From: Toxorhynchites rutilus septentrionalis
Lineage: Eukaryota; Arthropoda; Insecta; Diptera; Culicidae
Reading direction: 5' to 3'
NCBI RefSeq assembly: GCF_029784135.1
Contig: NC_073746.1
Coordinates: forward strand, 159,515,108-159,579,107
Length of the DNA stretch: 64,000 nucleotides
Within the stretch, counting starts at the first letter, position 1, and every line of letters begins with the position of its first letter. The position numbers and the translations under genes were made by a program. Positions 23,080 to 33,739 of the stretch are shown piece after piece. The notes under the pieces are model-generated. The model ran no database searches and was not told the origin of the DNA. It saw only the letters and a list, made by a program, of their open reading frames with translations.

Positions 23080-23440
23080 TATTGGGCCGATTCAGATGAT
23101 CAGTTTAAATCGATGAGTTGGTTTTTTTGAAAAATACCACACTATTTTCAAAATTGGATTCTAGTCACATAGATATGGTGTAGTCACATAGAAATATTGA
23201 ACTGAAAACGTGTTTACTTTGAAAAATCATAACTCAAAAACGAAAAAGAACACCTCTCTAATATTTGTTGTGTGAAAATATATCTGTTATGTTATGTTTT
23301 TTTTGTGAAAAACCTCAGCTTTAAAAAAAATATGAAAAAAACATAGCGCCCTTGTCCCCGAAACCATGTAAGCTATGAAAAACAAATACAATCAATAAAT
23401 TCGAAAACAAAAATTCAGTTTTTTCTAAGTGTTATATTAT
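23080..23440 (+). repeat. Repeat related to 54390-54730
   Basis: Shares GCCGATTCAGATGATC, GAAAAATCATAACTCAAAA, GAACACCTCT and CCCGAAACCATGTAA in order with 54390-54730. Probably part of the same long repeat family as the CCATGCCAAACCG copies. Confidence 0.65.
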
Positions 23441-25129
23441 TTCAAAGAAGATCAGTTCATTGGCTTCAATTTTATATGTCAATCATTTGAATCTATATTT
23501 GCTATAGCAATATAGGATCAATATGAGCGAGCGAAACAGAAGACACATTGCAAAAAAGCACGTATTAAAGCCCAGACTGAGAAATATATAGATTATCGTT
23601 TATGCTTTTCTTTTTACTCTTAGAAAACACTTTCCAACTTCATTTTATAATATACCTCTTTAATATTATCACGCATTTATGCAACAGCACCAGTAGCTAT
23701 GCGGATAGTGTGGTCGTGTTATACAGCCTTCCGTTTCATCTGGCCATGGTTCGATCTCCGTTGACATTGTATGTTGTTTTTTGGTACAATCCCAACAGAG
23801 ATGAAATTTAAACAGATGCTTTTATTTGCAAATTTGACCCTTTGGTACACGAGAAAGAATTATTTCTGCCGAAGCGGAAATGTTTTCTGCCAACGCTAGT
23901 TTGGGTGTGTAAAAAACGAATACAATCAATAATTACGAAGATGAAACCATTTTTTTTGGAAGTAAATTGACCTCATTAATTCGCTACATTGTTCACTTGT
24001 CTTACTATTTCCACTATATATGTTTCGGACAAAAACATAGGTGGGGATGTTTTTTTCTTACAAAAAATACACATATTTGGAATCAAAATTCATCCATTAA
24101 TTGAAGAGATATTAACGATTCAAAAGAAATCGGTTCTAGACAACAAAAATCTCACAGAAACGATGCAGTGAACTGGAAGTGGCTTCGAGAGCATATTTTT
24201 TATTATTTTTCAAAGCATGCCATAACTGTCAAACTTGCATAGTAGAATCCTTTCATTAACTATCAGGATTGTTCATATTGGTTTAGATTCTTGCTAGTTT
24301 CCGAAGAGTTTCAAGAGGCCATTTTTCCCAGTAAGCGCGTTATAAACTTGTCTTCTATAGTTACACTTTTCGGTTTATAGACTTAAATTTCACAACTGTC
24401 TTAAATTTGTCTTCTAATATCATTCTACTCAATAAATAGCGATCATTCATTGCGAAACACCTGGCCCAACTCTATTAACGAAACCGAACCGTACGCAAAT
24501 TGTATATTCATGAGACAAAAGCCACCATAAATTAGAAGAACATGTGCTTCGTCAAACGCACATTGTACATTCAATCATTCTGCCGAACCTTCTTACCCCG
24601 TACTCTGTTCACATCGTGGTACACTATTCGACATCAACTGATCGAAAAGGAGCAAAATGTGTGCTCCCGCGGCTCCCTCTCACTCTTCCCCGTTGATCGT
24701 TGATCGACAACTTTGCCTTCACGCCACATAACGCAAGCGCATAAGCGACGAACTTCTTTGCCACTGTAAGCGAAAACAAAAGCGGGAAAAAATGACCATT
24801 TGATTGACGCAGACGGAGTGCATACCAAGCGAATCATCTAACAACGAGTATGCGGTGCGGTTCTGGTCAAATCGTGTAATTGCAGCTGCTGCGGGAGGTA
24901 CCAAAACCTTATAATCGCGACATCAAATTGTGCGAGGCGACGTACATTTTGGCTTTCCACAAGGTGATACAAATGGTACACGTTAATTCTGAAAACTAAT
25001 GACTTGTAGAATTAGAATGGTTCGTTTTATCTGTAGGCCCTAGGTAGAACTTAGCGTTATACATTCTACAAAACACATTAAAATAATCAACAAATCATCA
25101 CATTATCAAATAAAATCTGTGTCCATCAA
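23440..25129. other. Non-coding interval
   Basis: No gene recognised. A GC-richer patch at about 24460-24910 may be unique sequence; frames in it carry no known domain. Confidence 0.3.
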
Positions 25130-25846
25130 GTATTCACCAACGGCACCGTTTTTTGGAAGAATGTCGGGAATGAGAATTGAACTCGTGACCTTCAGCGTGA
25201 GACGTACGGATGTTACCATTACGACAGATCGCCTTTAACGGCCCCGCTGATTTCAAAGACCGAGGAAGGAATGGTTCGATTTGAGCCATCTTCATTCTGT
25301 TGTATTTATTTGTTTCTTCCCGTAGATCAAAATAGCGGCGAGAAAAATCGGAAATATTTTGAAAAACTCTGAAGGAAAGTCGGAAAATTCGGAAAATTGA
25401 GTTCCCATTTGTTCTACAATGATATCGTTGATAGTCCAATGGGATTTCGCGATTGCGGAAGTAATCTTCATGTTCCGTTGGTGTGAAGCGAAAACAGCAA
25501 TAGATTCTCAGGTGGGACAACGGGTTTTGAAAATAAAATAATGAATGAAAATTTACGTTTCTGCATCAAACATCTATTCCATGTAACGAAGAAACATGTT
25601 ATTTGCAAGTGAATCAAGAATCTTGAGCGAAAACCGCGTCTGTAAATCACTTAATAATGACCAGTTTTAGTAAAAGTAATAAGAAATTTATAGTAAAAAG
25701 AAATTGTAAAGGATCAATTAGAAGATCAATCAATGAAGAGTTCTGCGATTGAACCCACGATCGTTCCCGTAGTAAAAAACCTAAATGACTGAATGAATTC
25801 ATATAGAAAAAAAATGAGTGGAACGAAGTTCGCCGGGTCAGCTAGT
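25130..25846 (-). mobile_element. AGCTGACCCGG-family retroposon with an adjoining tRNA-like head
   Basis: The minus strand starts TAGCTGACCCGGCGAACTTC at 25846. Its next ~200 bp match the plus-strand copy at 53534 (for example TTAGAAGATCAATCAAT and ATTGTAAAGGATCA, as read on the plus strand). Around 25235-25150 the minus strand carries a tRNA-like A box (CGTAATGGTAACATCCG) and B box (GAGTTCAATTCTC). That part may be a separate SINE. The minus frame at 25134-25520 spans both and is probably not a gene. Confidence 0.55.
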
Positions 25847-25849
25847 TAT

Positions 25850-25956
25850 TAATAAATTGCATGCTCTGCTCGAACCTCTTACCTTTTTCGTTTGTAACCA
25901 GCCGTAGAAGTTTCTTGAATGCTTCGCAACTGGCACGCACCACTTTTTGAGGGATA
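25850..25956 (-). pseudogene. C-terminus of the DD37D (maT) transposase, split by the DD37E element
   Basis: The minus strand reads PQKVVRASCEAFKKLLRLV and then a basic tail, the expected end of the maT-type transposase whose main part lies at 28212-29072. The two pieces are separated exactly by the DD37E element (25957-28204) with TA on each side. The element's own 3' terminus is missing here and is replaced by the AGCTGACCCGG retroposon. Confidence 0.8.
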
Positions 25957-26263
25957 AAGGGTGTTCGGATCAAAAAGGGGTCAACTTAAATTATAATATA
26001 TTTAAAACATATTAAAAATATTTTTTTCTAATCATTCATATAAAAAACCTGATCACCCCTCATTTTGTAGGTTTGTGTGTGTAGAATGATGCCTCTATTT
26101 GAATTTTGACATTAGATCTTTAGTTATCAAAATGGCGTCAAAGCAAGAGGAGCGACGAATCAAAATTTTGTACATGCGTCGTGAAAATCTAAACTACACG
26201 CACGCAGAAATAGCAAAATCGTTGAATGTGGCCAAATCAACCGTCACCAAAGTAATAAAAATG

Positions 26264-27198
26264 AGTGGGTTATATCTACGATATAACCGCAAGGTTGACG
26301 CGGGACTACCTTAGCTTAGTAATTATTTGTTTGTATTGATTTAATTTTTGATTGAATAAAATAATTTCCGAATTCAATTGAGTTCAATATATTTGCTTTG
26401 TGAGTAAAAAAATTGTATAATGCCATGTGAGGTCAATTCATGCCTTTGGATATATTATGTTCTTCGTTACAAGTAAATTTAATGACAGTCCTTTTACGTT
26501 TGGTATGATGACATCTTGGACTGAAGTCTGTGTTAAACAAGCACATTTCAGTCGGAACAAGAATGCCCCCGATTTGCATGTATTTGCAATTCCGAGTTCT
26601 CCAGACAGCTTCGTTTAGAAGTCTGTAATAGGTAAACACATTTCAGCCGGAATAAAAATGCCCCCGAATTGCATGTATTTGCAATGCCAATTTCCGCAGG
26701 CTCCATGGATTTGAAGTCTGTGTTAGGAAAACACATTTCAGTCGGAACAAAAATACCCCCGACTTTCATGTATTTGCAAAGTGGATTCCCCAGGCACATT
26801 GATTTCGAAGTCCGTGTTAGGGAAACACAGCTCGGTTGGAACAAAAATACCCCCTACTTGCATGTATATTTGCTAAGCGGATTCCCACAAGTACATTGAT
26901 TTCGAAGTCTGTGTTCGGGAAACCGTGAATCGGGCCAATCAAAACTAGGCAGTTAGGGCGTTTAGATAACGCTTGACATTTCACAGTTATTCAATTGTTT
27001 ATCTAATGAAAAATAACATTTTATTAATTGCGATAGAAGCGTAGAAATATTCCGTATCAATTGATGCAAACATCTTTCCGATCCAGTAAGAAATGTTCGA
27101 GTTATAAGCATTTGGAATCTTTCATTTTTTCCTGCATGTTCTGTGTTTAGGTTTTAATTTTACCCCCCATATACTTCGGTTAGACGTAGTCCCACGTC
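26264..27198 (+). mobile_element. GACGTAGGACTACGTC-family element, copy B, with tandem array
   Basis: Starts AGTGGGTTATATCTACG and continues CCGCAAGGTTGACGCGGGACTA, as copies A (reversed) and E do. It ends, read on the minus strand, GACGTGGGACTACGTC. The 935 bp interrupt the DD37E transposase. The middle holds a ~95 bp tandem array (26515-26925). The right third matches copy C (30775-30955) and copy D (38700-38930, reversed). No coding capacity. A target duplication could not be fixed; AGTG occurs on both sides but may belong to the element. Confidence 0.75.
26515..26925 (+). repeat. Tandem array of ~95 bp units inside copy B
   Basis: Four to five units contain AAGTCTGTGTTAGGGAAACA, CAGTCGGAACAAAAATAC, CCCCCGACTTGCATGTATTT and GGATTCCCCAGGCACATTGA. 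Units differ by roughly 10-20%. The same array recurs in copy C (30430-30770). Confidence 0.85.
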
Positions 27199-28204
27199 AA
27201 AAGTGTTCGGGGAAAGTTTGTCGACAACTAGAAAGCCTGGATCTGGGGGAAATCGAAAGCCGGGAGCCGCAGTGACGAACAAAAGAGTGGCTAGCGCTTT
27301 CAAGCGCAACCCCAACCTCTCCGTTCGAGATGTCGCAAGTAAGTTGGGAATATCGTCTACAACCGTGCATGAAGCTGAAAAACGATCCGGACTATCGGCT
27401 TATAAGAAGGTAGTGACTCCAAATCGCAACAATAAGCAAAACCTTACGGCAAAAACAAGATCTCGGAAGCTGTATACGACATTGTTGACAAAGTTTGATT
27501 GCGTGGTAATGGACGACGAAATCTACGTCAAGGCAGACTTCAGACAGCTTCCTGGACAAGAGTATTATACAGCAACCGGAAGGGGAAAGGTGGCAGACAT
27601 TTTCAAGCATATTAAACAATCAAAGTTTGCCAAGAAATATCTCGTTTGGCAAGCTATCTGTACCTGTGGCTTGAAAAGCGACATTTTCGTTGCAACCGGG
27701 ACCGTCAACCAGGAAATTTACGTGAAAGAGTGTCTTCAAAAGCGTTTGCTGCCTTTCCTGAAGAAACATGACTTGTCTGTGCTGTTTTGTCCGGATTTGG
27801 CATCCTGCCATTATGGAAAAAAAGGCCATGGAGTGGTATGCCGCTAACAAGATGCAGGTTGTGCCCAAGGATAAGAACCCTCCCAACACACCAGAACTTC
27901 GCCCAATCGAAAAATATCGGGCGATAGTTAAGTAGAATCTTAAGAAGACCCAAAAAGCTGTTAGCAGCGAGAAGCAGTTCAACGCAAACTGGCGTTCTGC
28001 GGCGAAGAAAGTGGAAAAGGTGAAATTTGCGTCAAACGAAAGGCTCGCCAATCTGGACTAGGTCGACCGGAATCTTAATTGAGTATTTTTTCCGTCTTTT
28101 ATACATATTGAACTTCAAAAAGAAAGATACATTGATTTTTTTAATAAACAAATAATCGATTTACACGCAATTTAGTTTGACCACTTTTTGATCCGAACAC
28201 CCTT

Positions 28205-29234
28205 TATTGTCTCAACTATTGATCAAGAGTTTCTCTAAAGTTTCAATAGTGTGAGGTTTTGTGCTTCCAATGGGTATGTATCCCCATGCAAGGTAATCCA
28301 AAAGATTAAGATCCGTTGATGAGGCAGGCCATTCTTGTGAGGATATTAAATGGGCCAAATCATGGGAACACCATTTCTGTGTTACTTTCGATTGATGAGA
28401 AGGGATAGAATCCTGTTGAAAACAGTAATTTCTATCTGGAATCAATGTCGAAGCATGGAGCAATAAGTGGATCTTCACAACATACTCGATGTAGTAATTA
28501 GTATTGATTTGTACACCTGACTCAATAAAAAGTAGTGGAAGCTTAACATTTTGTGAAATTCCACCCCATACCATCATTCTCGACACTTTTTGGAACCGTT
28601 GCACTGCAAATTTTTGTTTTAGGAACATCAGCAAAATTCATCGGAAAAGAGAATACCACAATCAGCGTGCCGCTGCAGCAACTTCCTGCTTCGAATCACT
28701 CTAGCCTTCTTTTGCTTCTTCGTTAATCCGTGAACTCGCTGTTATTTCTACGCTTTGAGTTCCAAAGCCATGTGTGATGATGTTCTGGATCTACATATGG
28801 GAAATATTCAAATCCTTCGCCATCACCCACCCTGATTGTGTCGAATTCCGGTGGATTCGTTCCCTTACGCGTTCCCCCATCATTTTGGTCCTAACCGTTG
28901 GATGAGCTCCACGCCTTTGGTTGACTTCACACGTACCCGTCTCCTTGTATCTTTTCATGGTACGGAAGATGAATCTCTCGTTCACACCTATGTGTTTGAG
29001 CCCTCTTAAGATCTCGAACGGTCTAAATTTCTTCAAATGTTAATCTACTACCAGTTCACGTTTTACGCCCATGATAATAGCGTAAACAAAACAAACAATT
29101 TTTCAGAACAAATCGCATCCGTCAAATACCATATAATTACACGTTCAATCATAAACATGCATGCATCGGTAAATAAAACTGTACAAGAGAAACGTTGTGA
29201 CAAATAACACTGACAGGCAACCTCTGCCACCCTG
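28205..29234 (-). mobile_element. DD37D (maT-type) mariner relative, main part
   Basis: The 5' end is on the right: the minus strand starts CAGGGTGGCAGAGGTTGCCT, with TA outside at 29235-29236. The opposite terminus is lost. The transposase lies on the minus strand and continues across the DD37E insertion to 25850-25956. This element was therefore here before the DD37E element. Confidence 0.85.
28212..29072 (-). pseudogene. DD37D (maT-type) transposase, decayed
   Basis: The minus strand begins at MGVKREL near 29072 and meets a stop within about ten codons. A helix-turn-helix region (LRGLKHIGVNERFIFRTMKR) and VRERIHRNSTQS follow. After frameshifts the catalytic part reads MMVWGGIS, FQQDSIPSHQSKVTQKW and STDLNLLDYLAWGY. 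I count 37 residues between the second and third aspartates, the maT signature. The first catalytic aspartate lies in the degraded segment near 28640-28780 and is not readable. The C-terminus is displaced to 25850-25956. Inactive. Confidence 0.88.
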
Positions 29235-29236
29235 TA

Positions 29237-30129
29237 ATCACTATCGTGTCGCATAAATTTTACGCGCCGCTAATGTAACTCGTTTTCGACCAGCACACAA
29301 GAACCCACTTTCAACAGTCGCGTCCATCAGCACAATCATCCTATGCACAATAGCGTAGTAAACAATAACTGGTCACTCTGCTATAAGTCTTCTATAAGTT
29401 ATTGAAAACACAAAAAGGATAAAGTACGGACAAGTAAACTTCGTGAGTTGAAATCAAAACTAAATCAAAGTAATTAAAATCAATTTGGAAACATAATTAT
29501 ATAGGATCAATCAATCGGATTTGATTGAACTGTAATGTAAAGTAATTCCACGCCAAATCGACCAAAAAATACAGCAAATTTTAAGCCGACCCTCTCCTAT
29601 ATTTTTTGAGACTTGGTACTTATAATGGAAGCTATTCAAAATCACAATTTTCGTTATCATATGACCACTGTTTGGATATCAATATTGAATGAACCACAAT
29701 GTGCCATGCTACTAACCTTTCACGAATATATAGCCTATCATGCATGAATGATTCAAATACTTGACCGAATGACAGTATTCACTTTTGTTGCACAAAATGA
29801 ATATACGAAACGTGGGACAAAAGCCTGTTGATTGCATATCCGAGCTGTACCTAACATCGCACGCCATTCTCGAAGCCTGCATACAAGTTTGAACCGCATA
29901 TATCGTCCCGTTCTACTATAGCGGAAACCACTGCACAGACAAGTGCAGAGCAATAAATGATGCAGTCGACGCCAACCTCTCTCAGTTTCTATTCTGTTTT
30001 CGCATGACATTGTCATGATAAATGGTTTGCTTGATGATGCATGAAAAATTACGTCGTCATTCGGTTACCATTGGCGGAGAGCGGCAAATGGGAGTAGAGT
30101 TAAAAAATCTAAGGGGTTGTATCAAGGAC
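29237..30129. other. Non-coding interval
   Basis: No gene or transposon end recognised. Confidence 0.3.
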
Positions 30130-30955
30130 ACGACCGCATATTTTCGACGTAGAACTACGCATTTATATTATGCAATCCACTTGTTTACCACTTCGAATAT
30201 TAATTTAGAATGCATCGAAATTGTTGTAATAGATTATGTTCTTCGTTACGAATAAATTCAACGACCGTCCGTTTACGTTTGATATGATACCTAGGACTAC
30301 CAAAATATAGAATTGTCAAACGATCATTGTATTTTACATTTCCCCCGGAAATTATTGCACATCTGCGAAAGTTCATTCACCTCTAGTGTCTGAAATGACG
30401 ATTTTCCCAGGTTTCTCAGTTTAAAAGAACGTTTTAGAGAAACATATTTCGGTCTGCACAACGACAAACGAGTACAAAAGAACTCAACACCAAAAATACC
30501 CCCGATTTGCATGTATTTGCAAAGCGGATTCCCCCAGGCGCATTAATTTAGAAGTCCGTGTTAGGGAAACACAGCTCAGTGGGAAAAAATACCCCTGACT
30601 TGCATGTTTTGACAAAGCGAATTTCCCCAGGCACATTGATTTTGAAGTCCGTGTTAGGGAAACACAGCTCGGTGGGAACAGAAATACCCCCTACTTGCAT
30701 GTATATTTGAAAAGCGGATTTCCATAGGTACATCAATTTTGAAGTCTGTGTTGGGGAAACAGTAAATCTGGCCAATCAAAACTTGGCAGTTAGGGCGTTT
30801 AGATAACGCTTTACATTTTTCAATTCTTCAATTGTTCATCTCATAAAAAATAAGGGTGATAGTCGCGTGGAAATATTTTCTATCAATTGATGCAAACATC
30901 TTTCCGATCTGTTAAGAAATGTTCGAGTTATAAGCATTCGAAATATGGGTAGGGT
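30130..30955 (+). mobile_element. GACGTAGGACTACGTC-family element, copy C, right-truncated
   Basis: Starts near GACGTAGAACTACGC (30142). It shares with copy B the segment GATTATGTTCTTCGTTACG, the ~95 bp tandem array (30430-30770), and the following AGGGCGTTTAGATAACGCTT and GATGCAAACATCTTTCCGAT. It loses similarity after about 30955, before the terminal GACGTAGG motif, so it is truncated. Confidence 0.65.
30430..30770 (+). repeat. Tandem array of ~95 bp units inside copy C
   Basis: About three and a half units of the array seen in copy B. Key motifs are GAAGTCCGTGTTAGGGAAAC, ATACCCCCGATTTGCATGTA and CCCAGGCACATTGATTTTGA. The copy number differs from copy B. Confidence 0.85.
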
Positions 30956-32249
30956 TAGCACACAAATCGGCAGAATAAATGTATGGAAAAAAAGGAAGTT
31001 CTCCCAGTTTTCATGAATTTAAACCGTTTAGAGATTAGCGAATTGTAATGTATAGAATATCAAACAAATCTTAGAGAATTTCCGATTCGATTGGTATGCA
31101 AATCATGGGAATTCGTTCACAGTGGAAATTAATATTACCATTAACTTTATTTCATGAGCTGTACAGCTGAGTACAGCTGAAAATATTCCATGAAAACATA
31201 CGGCAACATTGGGTTTCATCGTGAAGTGAACATGAGATGAATAAAAATTTGTATAATTCAGACGCTGCCCAAATGCAGGTAGTTTAGACGCTGTCTAAAC
31301 AGGCTAACGTTGGTAAAGTTAGCATTTGTCGCTCCATATTTTCAGTACTGAACGAGAAACGAAGAAGTACTAAACGAGAAACGAGCTTTCTCCTTCAGAG
31401 AGAGAGAGAGATTCTCTCAGATCTCTTTCTCTCTGAAAAAGAATTTTCGGTAACAAGAGACGAGAATTTCAACATTGCACAAATTATCGAAAACTAGATT
31501 GATCCGCGTTGACGGAATTGAGATTCGTTTACTAGTTTGGGGAAACTTTTCCGTACCAAATTAGTATTCTATTTGAGTGAACACTTTTTTTTATGTAGGG
31601 TAAAATCTTGTACAAAAATTGTTTTTGAAGACAACTTTATATTATAATGAAAAGATTCAGTAACAATGTTGGAAATGTATAGACAAATGGTTAAACAGAA
31701 GTCAGAAACACGTGTTTCGAGTTATTAAATAGCATGATGTAAAAATTTTCAGTCAAATTTCAACATTTTGAAACCGGTTGATAGAGATTACACTAATGAG
31801 TCTCAAATAACGAGACCCAAATTATGGCCTCTAATTGAAAGTCGCCACCAGACTTTGATACTATTCCACTTATCTCGCAGCTGAGCGAGAATTTCGATCT
31901 CTGCTTGAAACCATCTTTCGTACGTCTGCTTGATATTTAGGACCATGATTCCGTTGGAAGACCCATTTCCTTCTTTGCGGGCGGCAACATTACGTTTTCC
32001 AGTTACATAACCAAATGCGTTCATAATCCCGAAACTGCAAAAATGCTAATGACTATCAAGGCTGCTACTATGGGAGCATCGTTGGCACCGATGTTTTGAG
32101 TTAAAAGGAGATTAAATAAAGGACGAAAATAAACACTTGTGAAGAATTTGATTTGATTTTGTTGTGTTTAGAAATTACTGGACCTGAATTTCCACACTTC
32201 GCATAAAAAATTTATTTTTGTAGCGATTTCATATCACCTTTGCCAGGTA
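30956..32249. other. Non-coding interval with an old repeat fragment
   Basis: Around 31805-31890 the sequence CCAAATTATGGCCTCTAATT, TGAAAGTCGCCACC resembles part of the MITE at 39830-40055. The minus frame at 31803-32024 crosses it and is not a credible gene. GA-rich inverted stretches occur at 31395-31440. Confidence 0.35.
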
Positions 32250-32251
32250 TA

Positions 32252-33735
32252 CAGTGGTAGACATTCGTTTAGCCGCACCCTATTTTTCCTCAATATTTTT
32301 AAAAATAAGTCAATTCTTTGTACAGTTTTGTTCATAAAGGACTATTGTTTATTTTCATCGAATTCATTCTAAAAAAAGTATAAATTCACTTTGTGTTTTC
32401 TAAGTAATTCAAATATGTGGAATCAGGGTGGACATTCGTTTAGCCGCATCCTAAAATTTCAATAAAAGAAAATTTGTGCGGCAAATTTCGAGTCCAATCG
32501 GTAGCTAATATTCAGTATGTCTACCTCCATTTCGGATCACTTTGAAAACTCGATTTGGCATCGAGTCAGACAGCTTTTAAAGTGTTGCCATATTGATTAT
32601 AGCCCAACACTCCTGAATGACTGCCTTGAGACTGGAAATGTTGTCAAATTGTCATCCGTTTGCATAGACCATCTCGGTCAAGATTCTCCATAGGTTCTCT
32701 ATGAGATTGCAATCGACTGCCAGCAGGTCTTTCAAGAAGTGGAATGTCCTTCTCGGCAAACCATGCCTTCGATTGCTTGGAAACGTGGATCTATGCATAA
32801 TCCTGCTGAAAAAACGACATCCTCGGTAGCGGTATTCTCAATATGGCCAATCAAAACGTCCTCCAGTAATTGAAGATACTTTTCGGAGTTCATTCGGGTG
32901 AAAATGAAACAAATGAGAAGCTTGCTGTGATAGGAAACGGCTCCTCACACTGTCAAACTTCCGCCCCCAAAGTTTCGCTTCGATCTCAGTCAGGCGTGGC
33001 GGTCAGTTTCGGCTTCCCTTGAGGTTTCTTCCACATGATGTTTGGTGACTTGAATGTGGTCATTCAAGATGCGCGCAATATGCCTCTTCGTTACTGGAAC
33101 AACCGATTCTGCCTTAATGTATGAGCAGGCCATCGTTTCCTGGTTGCTTCGTGTCTTATTTGATCTTTAAGACGCAAAGTAACTTTGGTGTTCCCATTTT
33201 TAGGTCGTTATATCCCATATTTCTGGCACTATTTAAAGAAATTCCGTACCACTTTCTCAGATAGGCCAATTTTTGTTACGATCGAGCGATTAGAAAACTT
33301 TTGTTCACTGAATATCTTTATTATTTTCCGCCCCTCTTCCGTCAATAGAATACCTTTCGCCATTCCTTCAAATTCTACGTAAATCACTAATCTGACCAAC
33401 TTCTTAGGTTGCACATGTAATATTTATCTTGTAAATTGACCATTCCCAAGTATTTTTTTCAAAAAACACAGATAAAGGCCTGGTGATTATGCGAAAACTC
33501 GATTGTTATGCCCTGCGGCTAAATGTATGTCTCGGGAAAAAAACGACGTTTGAAAGTTTATATCCACCGATGCCGCCTTGTGTGGGTGATTGTGACGCAC
33601 GTCCTTCCAATAAAAGTAACTTAAATATACTATCACTACAGCAAATAAGTATCCCGATAAAAAGAACATTCCTAGTTGTTTTGTAAGTGTTTCATGTTTT
33701 TTTTTCAAGTGCGGCTAAACGAATGTCTATCACTG
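32252..33735 (-). mobile_element. Tc1-type element with IR/DR ends
   Basis: The outer termini start CAGTGGTAGACATTCGTTTA (left) and CAGTGATAGACATTCGTTTA (right, reversed), with one mismatch in ~28 bp. Each end has a second inner copy in the same orientation: 32424-32451 on the left and a degenerate one at 33513-33535 on the right. This is the inverted-repeat/direct-repeat layout of some Tc1 elements. TA precedes the left end; the right flank reads TG, a mutated target. The transposase lies on the minus strand and is badly decayed. Confidence 0.88.
32480..33363 (-). pseudogene. Tc1 (DD34E-type) transposase, heavily mutated
   Basis: The minus strand starts MAKGILLTEEGRKIIKIFSE, followed by a helix-turn-helix (NRSIVTKIGLSEKVVRNF) before a stop. 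Across several frames fragments remain: RHEATRKRW, NIMWKKPQGKPKLTA and FFQQDYA*IHVSKQSKAWFA with the second aspartate. A Tc1-type proline/tryptophan-poor segment follows, then EPMENL in place of the usual glutamate motif. At least five stops or shifts occur. The order of motifs fits Tc1; no activity is possible. Confidence 0.82.
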
Positions 33736-33739
33736 TGTT

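Larger units (their letters stand above)
26132..28061 (+). pseudogene. DD37E transposase, interrupted and mutated
   Basis: The N-terminal helix-turn-helix begins at MASKQEERR (ATG 26132) and runs to about 26262, where another element interrupts it. Reading resumes near 27203 (FGESLSTTRKPG) and passes a second helix-turn-helix (VASKLGISSTTV). It then reaches the catalytic core: VMDDEIYVKADF (first D), CPDLASCHY (second D) and RPIEKY (E). One extra A in an A run near 27820 shifts the frame after CHYGKK. In the restored phase 37 residues separate the second D and the E. A TAG follows in the run VK*NLKK. The tail ends ERLANLD at 28061. Inactive. Confidence 0.92.
25957..28204 (+). mobile_element. 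DD37E (ITmD37E) element, copy 1, carrying an insertion
   Basis: Inverted termini start AAGGGTGTTCGGATCAAAAA and match over ~36 bp with three mismatches. TA flanks both sides (25955-25956 and 28205-28206). Of its 2248 bp, 935 bp belong to an inserted element (26264-27198), leaving ~1.3 kb, the size of copy 2 at 62602. It sits inside the maT-type transposase gene. Confidence 0.93.

Noticed and set aside
27203..27847. Intact 214-codon transposase gene
   Set aside because: It is the middle of the DD37E gene only: it begins at a GTG directly after an inserted element and ends through a frameshift before the catalytic glutamate.
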